64,000 bases of DNA from G963667675 sp963667675 (GTDB taxonomy: Bacteria; Chloroflexota; Dehalococcoidia; Lucifugimonadales; UBA3495): contig OY763929.1 in the NCBI GenBank assembly GCA_963667675.1, positions 558,001 through 622,000 on the forward strand, read 5' to 3'. Shown here piece by piece: positions 8,869-17,373 of this stretch (the first letter of the stretch is position 1; each line of letters begins with the position of its first letter). A model generated the notes under the pieces. The model did not search any database and was not told where the DNA came from. It saw only the letters and a program-made list of their open reading frames with translations. A program made the translations under genes and the position numbers.

Positions 8869-9239
8869 TGACCGTTTGCCGAGGTATCAGAGGCGCGACG
8901 GTTGCCAGGGAGAACACAGCGCAAGCCATCTACGCAGCCGTCAAGGAACTCCTGACCGAACTGATCGACGCCAATCACATTGAAGAACACAACGTTGCCG
9001 CTGTCTACTTCACCATGACGCCCGATTTGAACGCCGGTTTCCCCGCTGCCGCCGCCCGTCAACTGGGATGGAACGACACTGCATTGCTGGGGGCGGTGGA
9101 GACCGACGTGCCCGGCAGCTTGCCGCGGTGTATCAGGGTTCTTATACTCCTCAACACCGACAAAAAACCTCAAGAATTGATAAATTTGTATCTCAATGGT
9201 ACTGAGGCCCTGCGCCTTCACGGTGTAGAATCTGCATAA
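8868..9239 (+). CDS. aroH: AroH-type monofunctional chorismate mutase
   Basis: This 123-residue protein is of the Bacillus-type (trimeric, pseudo-alpha/beta barrel) chorismate mutase, which converts chorismate to prephenate at the Phe/Tyr branch point. The conserved pieces are all present: RGIRGAT at the N-terminus with the substrate-binding Arg, FTMTPDLNAGFPAAAAR in the centre, and DVPGSLPRCIRVLI, which holds the active-site Arg. It starts at GTG 8868, overlapping the trpA stop by one base. It is followed by aroF, so entry into and branching from the shikimate pathway are co-expressed with trpA. Confidence 0.93.
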   Translation: MTVCRGIRGATVARENTAQAIYAAVKELLTELIDANHIEEHNVAAVYFTMTPDLNAGFPAAAARQLGWNDTALLGAVETDVPGSLPRCIRVLILLNTDKKPQELINLYLNGTEALRLHGVESA

Positions 9240-9302
9240 GGGTTGTGTGGGCATCCGGCAATGCGGCCGGGATGCAAACATCAAGCAAAGGTGACCGATA
9301 AC

Positions 9303-10331
9303 ATGATCGCGGTAATGAACACGGACAGCACCCCCCAGCAACTGGAGCAGGTGCAACAGCGAATCCAAAGCCGGGGCTTAAAGGCCCAGGTTTCCCAGGG
9401 AGTCGAGCGCACCGTCGTTGGGGTCCTGGGATCTCCTATCCCGCCAGAGTTCAAAGACGAACTAGAGCTCCTGCCGGGAGTCTCCGAGGTCGTCATCATC
9501 TCCAAGCCCTACAAGCTGGCCAGCCGGGACTTTCATCCGCAGTCCACCACGGTGCAGGTCGGAGACGCCTGCATCGGCGGCTCCGAGCCGGTGATAATGG
9601 CCGGGCCCTGTTCTGTGGAAGACGAAGAACAGATGGTGTCCACCGCCAGGGCGGTGAAGGCGGCGGGCGCAACGGTGCTCCGGGGCGGCGCCTTCAAGCC
9701 GCGCACCTCGCCATACAGCTTCAGGGGAATGGGTGTAGAAGGTCTCAAGCTCTTGGACCTGGCCAAGCAAGAGACCGGTCTGCCTATTATCACCGAGGTG
9801 ATGGCTCCAGGCGACGTTGAGACGGTTGCCCGCTATGCCGACATCCTCCAAATCGGCGCCCGGAACATGCAGAACTATAACCTTCTGGACGAGGTGGGAG
9901 CCTTGGGCAAGCCAGTCATGATAAAGCGGGGCATGGCCGCTCCCTACGAAGAGTGGCTGCTGGCTGCCGAGTACGTGATGGCCGCCGGCAACGAGCGGGT
10001 CATGCTCTGCGAGCGGGGCATTCGTGGGTTCGAGCAGTTTACCCGCTTCACCATGGACGTGGCGGCCATTCCGGTGATTCAGCGCTTGAGCCATCTGCCC
10101 ATCATCGCCGACCCCAGCCACAGCACCGGCAAATGGTACCTGGTTACACCGGTGGCCCTGGCATCCGTCGCCGCGGGCGCCCACGGGCTGCTGGTGGAGG
10201 TCCACCCCAATCCCGACCAGGCCAAGTGCGACGGCGCCCAGTCCTTGACCTTCGAGAACTTCGGCGTCTTGATGGACCAGGTGCGCGCCTTGTCGGGCAT
10301 CCAGCGTGTCCCAGTCACCGTCACTCAGTAG
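9303..10331 (+). CDS. aroF: 3-deoxy-7-phosphoheptulonate synthase (type I beta)
   Basis: The 342-residue enzyme condenses phosphoenolpyruvate and erythrose 4-phosphate to DAHP, the first shikimate-pathway step. An N-terminal ferredoxin-like/ACT-type regulatory domain (about residues 1-70, MIAVMNTDSTPQQLEQVQ) precedes the barrel. This is the layout of the Thermotoga-type enzymes inhibited by Tyr/Phe. Barrel landmarks are MAGPCSVE, FKPRTSPYSFRG, IGARNMQN, KRGM and DPSHSTGK. The chosen start, ATG 9303, has AAAGGTG about 8 bases upstream; a longer frame begins at 9243 without family resemblance. Third gene after trpA and aroH. Confidence 0.95.
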   Translation: MIAVMNTDSTPQQLEQVQQRIQSRGLKAQVSQGVERTVVGVLGSPIPPEFKDELELLPGVSEVVIISKPYKLASRDFHPQSTTVQVGDACIGGSEPVIMAGPCSVEDEEQMVSTARAVKAAGATVLRGGAFKPRTSPYSFRGMGVEGLKLLDLAKQETGLPIITEVMAPGDVETVARYADILQIGARNMQNYNLLDEVGALGKPVMIKRGMAAPYEEWLLAAEYVMAAGNERVMLCERGIRGFEQFTRFTMDVAAIPVIQRLSHLPIIADPSHSTGKWYLVTPVALASVAAGAHGLLVEVHPNPDQAKCDGAQSLTFENFGVLMDQVRALSGIQRVPVTVTQ

Positions 10332-10444
10332 ACTCCGCTTTACAAGCGCACCGGCCAGGATTACAATTCCCGTACCGGGAAGTGGCAGAGCTTTTTGCCA
10401 TTTCCCTTATGTTATTTTTCCGGCATTCCCTGGAGGACGTGGTT

Positions 10445-10912
10445 ATGGCCCAGCCCATATACCTTTCCCAAGAGGGCTTGGAAAAGTTGCGGGAAGAGTT
10501 GGAGTACCTGAGGACGGTTCGCCGGCAAGCCGTGGCCGACCGCATCCAGCAGTCCCGGGAGCGGGGCGGCACCGTCAGCAACGCCGAGTACGAGGAAGCC
10601 AAGAACGAGTCGGCCTTCACCGAGGGCCGCATCTTGACCCTCGACAACCTGATCCGCAACGCCATGATCATTGAGAACACCGGAAAGGCCAGGGACATGG
10701 TCGAAGTCGGTGCGACGGTGACGGTGCAAGGCCAGGACGGCAAGACCCAGCAATACACCATCACGGGAAGCGCCGAAGCCGACCCCTCCCAGGGCAAAAT
10801 TTCCAACGTCTCGCCCATCGGCAAGAGCCTGCTGGGCAAGAAGCTCAACGAGGTTACCGAGATTAGCGTTCCATCGGGCAAGATCAGGCTCGAAATCGTA
10901 GCTATAGAGTAA
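10445..10912 (+). CDS. greA: Transcription elongation factor GreA
   Basis: The 155-residue factor enters the RNA polymerase secondary channel and stimulates cleavage of backtracked transcripts. It has the N-terminal coiled coil (LSQEGLEKLREELEYLRTVRR through NAEYEEAKNESAF) and the C-terminal FKBP-like domain (SPIGKSLLGKKLNEV). The acidic tip pair appears as the Asn-Ala-Glu-Tyr-Glu-Glu region. The start at ATG 10445 gives the normal family length; upstream in-frame codons overlap the end of the aroF region. The following lysS is a common greA neighbour. Confidence 0.93.
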   Translation: MAQPIYLSQEGLEKLREELEYLRTVRRQAVADRIQQSRERGGTVSNAEYEEAKNESAFTEGRILTLDNLIRNAMIIENTGKARDMVEVGATVTVQGQDGKTQQYTITGSAEADPSQGKISNVSPIGKSLLGKKLNEVTEISVPSGKIRLEIVAIE

Positions 10913-11147
10913 CAATAGAGGCCACGGCCGCTGGGCCCATTCCCATCAAAGCGCCCATATTGCAGGCTTGATGCATCGGGCCTCAAATATGTCCTGGCTG
11001 CGCCGCCGAGAATCGCTTGGACTCCCGACAAAACTCCAACGGTAAGCGCCTTCACCGAATCATGAGAGACCGCAACTACCCAGTTACGTCCGGCCCCTCT
11101 ATCGTCATTGTCGGGGAAGCCGTGGGTCTATCGCGAGGCTGGGCTTA

Positions 11148-12647
11148 ATGCCGGACAGGCAAAACGACCTGCTGGCCAGCCGCAGGGCCAAGCTTGACCG
11201 GCTCCGTCAACTGGGCATCGATCCCTATCCACCGCGGTTGAGCCGCACCTGCGACGCCGCCACCGCCATTGCCCGCTTTGAGGCGGTGGAACGAGGGGAA
11301 GCGCCGGAGACCGACGCCCAAGGCCTCTCCGTGGCCGGCCGCATCGTGTCCATAAGAGGCATGGGCCGCGCCGCCTTCTTGGACCTGCGCGACTCATCCG
11401 GCGTCGTTCAAGCCATGCTGCGGCAGAACGTCCTGGGCCCCCAATTCGATTTGCTCAAGAACCTGGACGTCGGCGATCACCTGGGTGTCCAAGGCTCCAT
11501 GGTCCGCACCCGCACCGGCCAAGTCTCCATCGAAGCCCGTAACCTGACCCTGGCGTCCAAGGGAATGCGGCCCCTGCCGGAAAAGTGGCACGGCCTTAGA
11601 GACGTGGAGGCCCGCTACCGCCAGAGGTACCTGGACCTGGTCTCCAACCCTGAGGTAATGTCCGTTTTCGCTCTCCGCAGCCGCATCATCAGCGGCATTC
11701 GCCGGTTCCTGGACGAGCGAGGATTCCTGGAGGTGGACACTCCCATCCTGGTCCCGGTGGCTGCCGGGGCCCATGCTCGGCCGTTTACCACCCACCACAA
11801 CTCCCTGGACCAGCAACTTTACCTGCGCATCGCCACCGAGCTGTACCTGAAGCGCCTTATCATCGGCGGCTTCGACAAGGTCTACGAACTGGGAAGGGTG
11901 TTCCGCAACGAAGGCATCGACCAGGACCACAACCCCGAGTTCACCCTCTTGGAGAGCTACCAGTCCTACGCCGACTACAACGACGTCATGGAAATGGTCG
12001 AGTCTATGGTGTCTTCAGTAGTCCAGGAAGTCCTGGGGACGACCCAGGCGCCGTTCGGAGACGAGGTAATCGACTTCGCCCCGCCGTGGCGCCGAGTGTC
12101 CCTGCGAGAGGAACTAATCACGCGGAGCGGCATCGACGTCGATGCCTGTCCAGACTACACTTCCCTTGCCAGGCGCGCGGCCGACGCAGGCCTGGACGCA
12201 GGCCCCAGAGAAAGCCGCGGCCGTTTAATCGACAAGCTTATCTCCACCTTTGTCGAGCCTTACCTGGTCCAGCCCACGTTCCTGCTGGATTATCCCGAGG
12301 AAATGTCCCCCCTGGCCAAGGCCAAGCCGGGCCTTCCTGGCTACGTGGAGCGGTTCGAGGCCTTCGCCGCCGGCATGGAAATCGCCAACTCCTACACCGA
12401 GCTCAACGACCCCGACGTGCAGCGGGAGAGGTTCCAGTCCCAGGAGGACATACGGCAACTCCACGGCGACGAAGAAGTGGACCGCAGGGACGATGACTTC
12501 CTGCTTGCCATGGAATACGGTATGCCACCCACCGGGGGCTTAGGCATGGGCATAGACCGCCTGGTCATGCTGCTGTGCTCCCAGCCGTCTATCCGCGACG
12601 TGGTCCTCTTCCCCCAGATGCGAACGCTTGAGAGGGATGAGGAATGA
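11148..12647 (+). CDS. lysS: Lysyl-tRNA synthetase, class II
   Basis: The 499-residue enzyme charges tRNA-Lys with lysine; a tRNA-Lys gene is at 26043. It has an N-terminal OB-fold anticodon-binding domain (about 55-150, VAGRIVSIRGMGRAAFLDL). The class II catalytic core follows, with motif 2 (FRNEGIDQDHNPEFTLLE) and motif 3 (GLGMGIDRLVMLL). Length is typical. The last four bases of its frame (ATGA) also start the next gene, so the two are translationally coupled. Confidence 0.96.
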   Translation: MPDRQNDLLASRRAKLDRLRQLGIDPYPPRLSRTCDAATAIARFEAVERGEAPETDAQGLSVAGRIVSIRGMGRAAFLDLRDSSGVVQAMLRQNVLGPQFDLLKNLDVGDHLGVQGSMVRTRTGQVSIEARNLTLASKGMRPLPEKWHGLRDVEARYRQRYLDLVSNPEVMSVFALRSRIISGIRRFLDERGFLEVDTPILVPVAAGAHARPFTTHHNSLDQQLYLRIATELYLKRLIIGGFDKVYELGRVFRNEGIDQDHNPEFTLLESYQSYADYNDVMEMVESMVSSVVQEVLGTTQAPFGDEVIDFAPPWRRVSLREELITRSGIDVDACPDYTSLARRAADAGLDAGPRESRGRLIDKLISTFVEPYLVQPTFLLDYPEEMSPLAKAKPGLPGYVERFEAFAAGMEIANSYTELNDPDVQRERFQSQEDIRQLHGDEEVDRRDDDFLLAMEYGMPPTGGLGMGIDRLVMLLCSQPSIRDVVLFPQMRTLERDEE

Positions 12648-13234
12648 CCAAGCGGGGAGGCATTTTTCTTGGGTTCGACCCGGGTGGGAAGGGCAGATTC
12701 GGGTGGAGCATATGTACGGTTGATGCAGGGCAATTTAAGCAGGATCGTTCCGGTACAGTGTGGTGTGCCACAGATGCGGTCAAAGAAGTGAATTGTAACC
12801 TACCGCCCAACGCCCGTGTTCTAGGCGCGGGTATTGATGCCCCCATGTTTTGGGATAAGGCAGGGAATCCTTGGAGGAAGGCAGACAAAATAATAAAACG
12901 GTACGGTGGTGGTTCTCCGGTATCGCTTAACGGGTTGAGGGGGTCTGTAGTTGTACAGGGCATTCTGTTGGCAGTGTTGCTTCGCGAGCGGTTTGCCAAG
13001 TTACCAATCACCGAAGTATTCCCCAGCGGACTGCGTAATTTGCTTCAAGACTGTCCACCAGAACTGGAACGATGTAAAGGAGAGGCAGAGGACGAACGGG
13101 ACGCCAGAACGGCAGCGTACGCCGCCTGGTTTATGTACAAGAAGGATCCGCGGTGGCGAGATATCCGACTATGTGAACCGAACCCGTATTGCCCTGTCGA
13201 ACCACCAGTCGGCTACTGGATGCCGATCAAATAG
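12644..13234 (+). CDS. DUF429-like RNase H-fold protein
   Basis: The 196-residue protein shows the pattern of the DUF429 / predicted-nuclease group with an RNase H-like fold. It has an opening FLGFDPGG (Asp12), GIDAPMFW (Asp65), TEVFPSG (Glu124) and DERDARTAAYAAW (Asp153), in the usual spacing of four acidic residues. The biochemical role of this group is not established. Its start overlaps the lysS stop by four bases, and serS begins 8 bases after its stop, so it sits inside an aminoacyl-tRNA synthetase operon. By eye its bases and codons are more A/T-rich than those of lysS and serS, suggesting later acquisition. Confidence 0.6.
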   Translation: MTKRGGIFLGFDPGGKGRFGWSICTVDAGQFKQDRSGTVWCATDAVKEVNCNLPPNARVLGAGIDAPMFWDKAGNPWRKADKIIKRYGGGSPVSLNGLRGSVVVQGILLAVLLRERFAKLPITEVFPSGLRNLLQDCPPELERCKGEAEDERDARTAAYAAWFMYKKDPRWRDIRLCEPNPYCPVEPPVGYWMPIK

Positions 13235-13241
13235 CGTTGCC

Positions 13242-14516
13242 ATGCTGTCTATAGACCAAATACGCAGAGAACCCGACGCAGTGCGTCAAGCCCTGGAAGC
13301 CAGGGGTGAGGCCGACTCCCTTACCAAGTTGTTGGAATTGGACGCCCAAAGACGCCAGTCCATAACCCAGGCCGACGAACTCAGGTCCCAGCGCAACCGC
13401 GTGAGCCGCGAGGTGGGACAAGCCAGGTCCAAGGGCGAGGAACCCTCCCCCCAGGTCATCGAGGAAATGCGCCGCGTAGGCGACGAAATCCAGCGGCTGG
13501 AGCAGGAAGCCCAGGACCTGGAGCAACAGGCCAACACCATGCTGCTGGACTTGCCCAACCTGCCCGCGCCCGGCGTTCCCCCCGGAGAAGGCGAAGAGGA
13601 CAACGTAGAGGTGCGCCGGTGGGGCACGGTCCCCGCCTTCGATTTCACTCCCCTGCCCCACTGGGACCTGGCCGAGCAACTGGGAATCATCGACTTCCAG
13701 CGGGGCGTTAAGCTGTCGGGCAGCCGCTTCTTCACCATGTTCGGCGCGGGGGCCAAGCTGGAGCGGGCCCTGATTTCCTGGATGCTGGACCTGCACACCC
13801 GCGAGCACGGCTACACCGAGGTCATGCTGCCTCTCATAGTCAAGCAGGAATCCCTGGTAGGCTCTGGCAACCTGCCCAAGTTCGCCGAGAATCTGTATCA
13901 CGATGAAGAAGACGACCTCTGGCTGATTCCCACGGCCGAGGCGCCCCTGACCAATCTGCACCGTGATGAAATACTGGCCCCCGATACCCTGCCCCTCAAC
14001 TACGTTGCCTACACGCCATGCTTCCGGCGGGAAAAGGCCGCCGCGGGGCGGGACACCCGCGGCATCAAACGGGTGCATCAGTTCGACAAGGTGGAAATGT
14101 ACAAGCTGGTGGCCCCGGAGACTTCTGACTATGAACTGCAGCGGGTGCTGGCCGACGCCGAGGACGTGTGCCGGCGGCTGGAGTTGCCCTACCGGGTGAT
14201 ACAGCTTTGCTCCGGGGACTTGGGGTTCCCCTCCGCCAAGACCTACGACATAGAGGCCTGGGCCGCCGGTTGCCAGGAATGGCTGGAGGTCAGCTCCTGC
14301 TCCAACTGCACCGACTTCCAGGCCCGCCGCAGCCGCATCCGCTACCGCCCCGACCGCGACGCACGGCCCCGGCTGGTCCACACCCTAAACGGCTCCGGCC
14401 TGGCCCTGCCACGGGTGGTAATCGCCATTCTGGAAAACTACCAGCAGGCCGACGGCTCAGTGGTAATACCCGAGGTCCTGCGCTCCTACACCGGCCTCGA
14501 CGTAATCACGGTTTAG
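13242..14516 (+). CDS. serS: Seryl-tRNA synthetase
   Basis: The 424-residue class II synthetase charges tRNA-Ser. The N-terminal antiparallel coiled-coil arm that grips the long variable loop spans about residues 25-105 (rich in Glu, Gln, Arg). The core shows motif 2 (FRREKAAAGRDTRGIKRVHQF) and motif 3 (NGSGLALPRVVIAILENYQ). The start is ATG 13242, giving the family's normal N-terminus MLSIDQIRREPD; the frame is open further left but overlaps the preceding gene. Spacing of 8 bases from that gene suggests one transcript with lysS. Confidence 0.96.
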   Translation: MLSIDQIRREPDAVRQALEARGEADSLTKLLELDAQRRQSITQADELRSQRNRVSREVGQARSKGEEPSPQVIEEMRRVGDEIQRLEQEAQDLEQQANTMLLDLPNLPAPGVPPGEGEEDNVEVRRWGTVPAFDFTPLPHWDLAEQLGIIDFQRGVKLSGSRFFTMFGAGAKLERALISWMLDLHTREHGYTEVMLPLIVKQESLVGSGNLPKFAENLYHDEEDDLWLIPTAEAPLTNLHRDEILAPDTLPLNYVAYTPCFRREKAAAGRDTRGIKRVHQFDKVEMYKLVAPETSDYELQRVLADAEDVCRRLELPYRVIQLCSGDLGFPSAKTYDIEAWAAGCQEWLEVSSCSNCTDFQARRSRIRYRPDRDARPRLVHTLNGSGLALPRVVIAILENYQQADGSVVIPEVLRSYTGLDVITV

Positions 14517-14522
14517 GGTCGT

Positions 14523-17246
14523 TTGCTTTTAGTGCATGACCCCTTATATACGGTTTCCCTCTTGCGGAACTCGGCCAAAGAGGCTATACGCATCGGGTTC
14601 GTATGCTTGATTGCCGTCGCCCTGCTTTCGGCGTGCAACGAACCTGAATCAACTACGACCCAGGTGCCAGATCCTACGGTCATGCCGACGCGTGAGCCTA
14701 CGCCGACGAAGACTCCTGTAGTCACACCAACGCCTGAACCTACGCCGACGAAGACTCCTGTAGTCACACCAACGCCTGAACCTACGCTGACGAAGACTCC
14801 CGTGGTCACGCCGACGCGTGAGCCTACGCCGACGGAGACTCCTCCCGTGGTCACGCCGACGCCTGAGCCTACACCAACAGTGACTCCTGTAGTCACGCCA
14901 ACGTCTGAGCCTACGCCGACAAAGATTCCTGTGGTCACGCCAACACCTGAGCCTACACCAACAGTGACTCCTGTAGTCACGCCGACGCCTGAACCGACGC
15001 CGACCGAACCCTTCCTGTTCGACGAGGTGAACGTGCTAGTAGGTCGTCCGCCGGACCGGACGATGCAAATGTCCTACGCTACACCGGCTTGCCCTCGCGA
15101 GGCCCCACCGTTGCAACTAAGGGAAGACTCCGGTATTGACGAAATGATAGACCTGGATGCGCTCTACCTCGCCCGCGACCCGGTTTACGGTTACAGGCAA
15201 GCAAAGACTTGGCCCGACGTAGGAGAGTTGGTCACCTACACAGCTTATGTGGCCAACAAGGGTGGTGTGAGCACGGAAGAGTCTTCCTCTGAGATAGCGG
15301 TCTATTGGGAGATGGTTTCGCCCTCAGGGGAGGTGTTGCTTGAGTTTACCAGGCGTTATGAACTGTCCTTGCCGCCCAACGCCATAGCGGAGTTCAAGCT
15401 GGGCTGGATATGGGAGGACGGCCCAAACCGCTTGACATTCAGGGTTAATCAGGAGGCCGAAGTTCCCGAATGGACGGCGGTCAACAACTCCATTGAGATA
15501 TACACCGACGCCCTCTTGGTCGGCATGGCCTTCGAAGAGTCTTTCTACGACTGGATGAACTCGGTGATGAATGGAGAACCCGACGTGGGACGGTTCTACT
15601 GGTTCACCCGCGAACTATCTAGCCCTCCCCACCGGCCCGGGGTATTTGGCGCCGAATCTTGGGCCCAGCGTCATGTGGAACAGATAAACGAGTACTTCCG
15701 AAAGGCGGAGGACGACTATTTTGGCGGAATACGCCACAGCCTGCCTCGGGTGGCCCTACAGTCCGTGCCGGTGGTGTCCCACGAACAGATGGTGCACGAC
15801 AACGCAGGCCTTCCCGCCGTTGGAGCGTGGGGATATCTCGACCTAGTATGGGGATTCCAAGCCACCTTCCCCCAGGAGCATTTCCCGGTATCTTGTCGCG
15901 TACCCGGCTTTCAAGGAGCCTGGACCTGGCTTGGGCACTACAACCCCGACTTTCGGACGGTTGAAGACCCCTTGATTCACGAACTGGGGCATCACATGGC
16001 TCTGCGTCATGAGATGGAGATATACGGGGAGTTTGAGATTGTTCCCGGCTCGTCTGACATCCAGTTGCAAGATGGCTCGTGGGCTATTGAGCCGCCTTTC
16101 ATGTTCAGCGGGGACGTGAATGAGGTATTCGGTGTTATGCAGAACGGTGACTATTCCTTGGGTTTGTCTAGGTACGCTGCCCACACCATGGCCTACCGCT
16201 TTCAGCACATACCGAGCCGGAATGTCCCCTCCCGGATCGGCGCAATCGGTAGAGGAGGGGGAAACGAGATTCCCGGGATGTTTGGAAACTACTGGGATTC
16301 CTATGGAACGGGAAACGTATGGGACTGGGTGGAATATGAACAGCCGCATGAAGTGGTTCTCACTGTGGTGGACGAAGGCGGCAATCCGGTGGCCGGCGCA
16401 GAGATTGAACTTTATAGCTCTGTGGCCGTACCGGAAGAAAGCGTATTCCCGCGGGAGGTTGGAGTGCCTTTCTCTGTGCGATGGGAGGGGTGGTTCGAAC
16501 CTCCGTTAGATGGCAGCTACCGTTTCCTGACATATAGCTTGGGGAACGTGAGAGTCTCTGTGGACGCTCAAGAACTGGTCAATCCGGACGGACGTGAAAT
16601 AGTGCTGAGAGGGGACGATACCTCTAGCGTAGCAGGATGGCAATTTAGACACAGTCAGTTCTGGACCGACGCCATCACTCTGTCTGGAAACCGGCGCTAC
16701 CCCATCCTTGTTGAACTCGACAGTTTTGACGTGTATGGCGGGCAACGGTTCGTGATGGCCTACGAGTGCGCCCAGTGCTCTCCGGACCCCATCGGATTAA
16801 GGGAGTTCCAGGATGGGGAGCTTTGGACGCCGGACGAGGAGTCGAAGGGCCTTGACGCGACTTTCTGGAACGCCGCCGACTATGGAGCCGGAGGTCAAGC
16901 CCCAGTGGTCCAACGCATTGCGTCTGCTCCCAAAGCCTTCCCGCTAGGCCATAAGGTATTCAACGACTCTCCAACAGTTAAGGGATCTACTTCAGGAGAC
17001 GGCACATTGATCATAGACCCCACGGTTATATTTCCCCCCGGAACAGGGAGTATCAGGACCGCTATAGTTGTCGTAAATTTGGGGGGCCAAGAGCTAATCC
17101 GGGTTCTGTCGTTGGCGGACATGAACTTGGCATTCTGGTCAGGGTCAACGGTTCCAGTGCCCGCAATGAAGCTGGATGGGACGAGAGAGGGATTTCCCGC
17201 GCTTTTGCTGGCATCTGCTCAGCCTGAGGCATATCCAGTCGACTGA
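14523..17246 (+). CDS. Secreted lipoprotein with Thr/Pro repeat stalk, metzincin-like HExxH motif and PA14-like domain
   Basis: Read from TTG 14523, this is 907 residues; a TTG at 14562 would also fit. A signal peptide ends in the lipobox LLSAC with Cys38, so the protein should be anchored outside. Next come about eight copies of a 14-residue Thr/Pro repeat (residues 55-164), a flexible stalk. A beta-sandwich region (about 215-320) resembles CARDB. The zinc motif HELGHHMALRH puts His486, Glu487, His490 and His496 in metzincin spacing, with Ala493 replacing the usual Gly. A PA14-like segment (about 645-770, WEGWFEPPLDGSYRF) may bind glycans. The target is unknown. A second stalked HExxH lipoprotein follows. 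Confidence 0.7.
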   Translation: MLLVHDPLYTVSLLRNSAKEAIRIGFVCLIAVALLSACNEPESTTTQVPDPTVMPTREPTPTKTPVVTPTPEPTPTKTPVVTPTPEPTLTKTPVVTPTREPTPTETPPVVTPTPEPTPTVTPVVTPTSEPTPTKIPVVTPTPEPTPTVTPVVTPTPEPTPTEPFLFDEVNVLVGRPPDRTMQMSYATPACPREAPPLQLREDSGIDEMIDLDALYLARDPVYGYRQAKTWPDVGELVTYTAYVANKGGVSTEESSSEIAVYWEMVSPSGEVLLEFTRRYELSLPPNAIAEFKLGWIWEDGPNRLTFRVNQEAEVPEWTAVNNSIEIYTDALLVGMAFEESFYDWMNSVMNGEPDVGRFYWFTRELSSPPHRPGVFGAESWAQRHVEQINEYFRKAEDDYFGGIRHSLPRVALQSVPVVSHEQMVHDNAGLPAVGAWGYLDLVWGFQATFPQEHFPVSCRVPGFQGAWTWLGHYNPDFRTVEDPLIHELGHHMALRHEMEIYGEFEIVPGSSDIQLQDGSWAIEPPFMFSGDVNEVFGVMQNGDYSLGLSRYAAHTMAYRFQHIPSRNVPSRIGAIGRGGGNEIPGMFGNYWDSYGTGNVWDWVEYEQPHEVVLTVVDEGGNPVAGAEIELYSSVAVPEESVFPREVGVPFSVRWEGWFEPPLDGSYRFLTYSLGNVRVSVDAQELVNPDGREIVLRGDDTSSVAGWQFRHSQFWTDAITLSGNRRYPILVELDSFDVYGGQRFVMAYECAQCSPDPIGLREFQDGELWTPDEESKGLDATFWNAADYGAGGQAPVVQRIASAPKAFPLGHKVFNDSPTVKGSTSGDGTLIIDPTVIFPPGTGSIRTAIVVVNLGGQELIRVLSLADMNLAFWSGSTVPVPAMKLDGTREGFPALLLASAQPEAYPVD
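14685..15008 (+). repeat. 42-bp tandem repeat encoding a Thr/Pro stalk
   Basis: About 7.7 imperfect copies of a 42-base unit encode PTPEPTPTKTPVVT-type 14-mers; one copy has 15 residues (an extra Pro). Differences between copies are mostly single-base, so the array probably expands and contracts in frame. It lies inside the first lipoprotein gene. Confidence 0.9.
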
Positions 17247-17338
17247 CGAGATGCGTCGCTGGCGTCCATCCCCTGCCGCGCCGAGCCCGAATGGGACAGA
17301 GGAAAAGCAAGGCCACTGCCCTGGAGACCGAGATAGGC

Positions 17339-17344
17339 TATAAT
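17339..17344 (+). promoter_or_regulatory. Possible -10 box before the second lipoprotein
   Basis: A perfect TATAAT lies 29 bases before the GTG start at 17374, but no good -35 is seen at the expected distance. It is the only promoter-like element in the 127-base gap. Confidence 0.3.
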
Positions 17345-17373
17345 CGGCCAATCCGGCCGCGGGGAGACAAGCA

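Noticed and set aside
10913..11147. T-box or other aminoacyl-tRNA leader before lysS
   Set aside because: No specifier stem, T-box core or terminator/antiterminator pair could be found in the 235 bases.
14513..14980. Antisense frame rich in Gly, Val and Thr repeats
   Set aside because: It is the reverse strand of the 42-bp Thr/Pro repeat array and has no start context.
14685..15008. Possible CRISPR array
   Set aside because: Repeat units are contiguous without unique spacers and encode an in-frame stalk.
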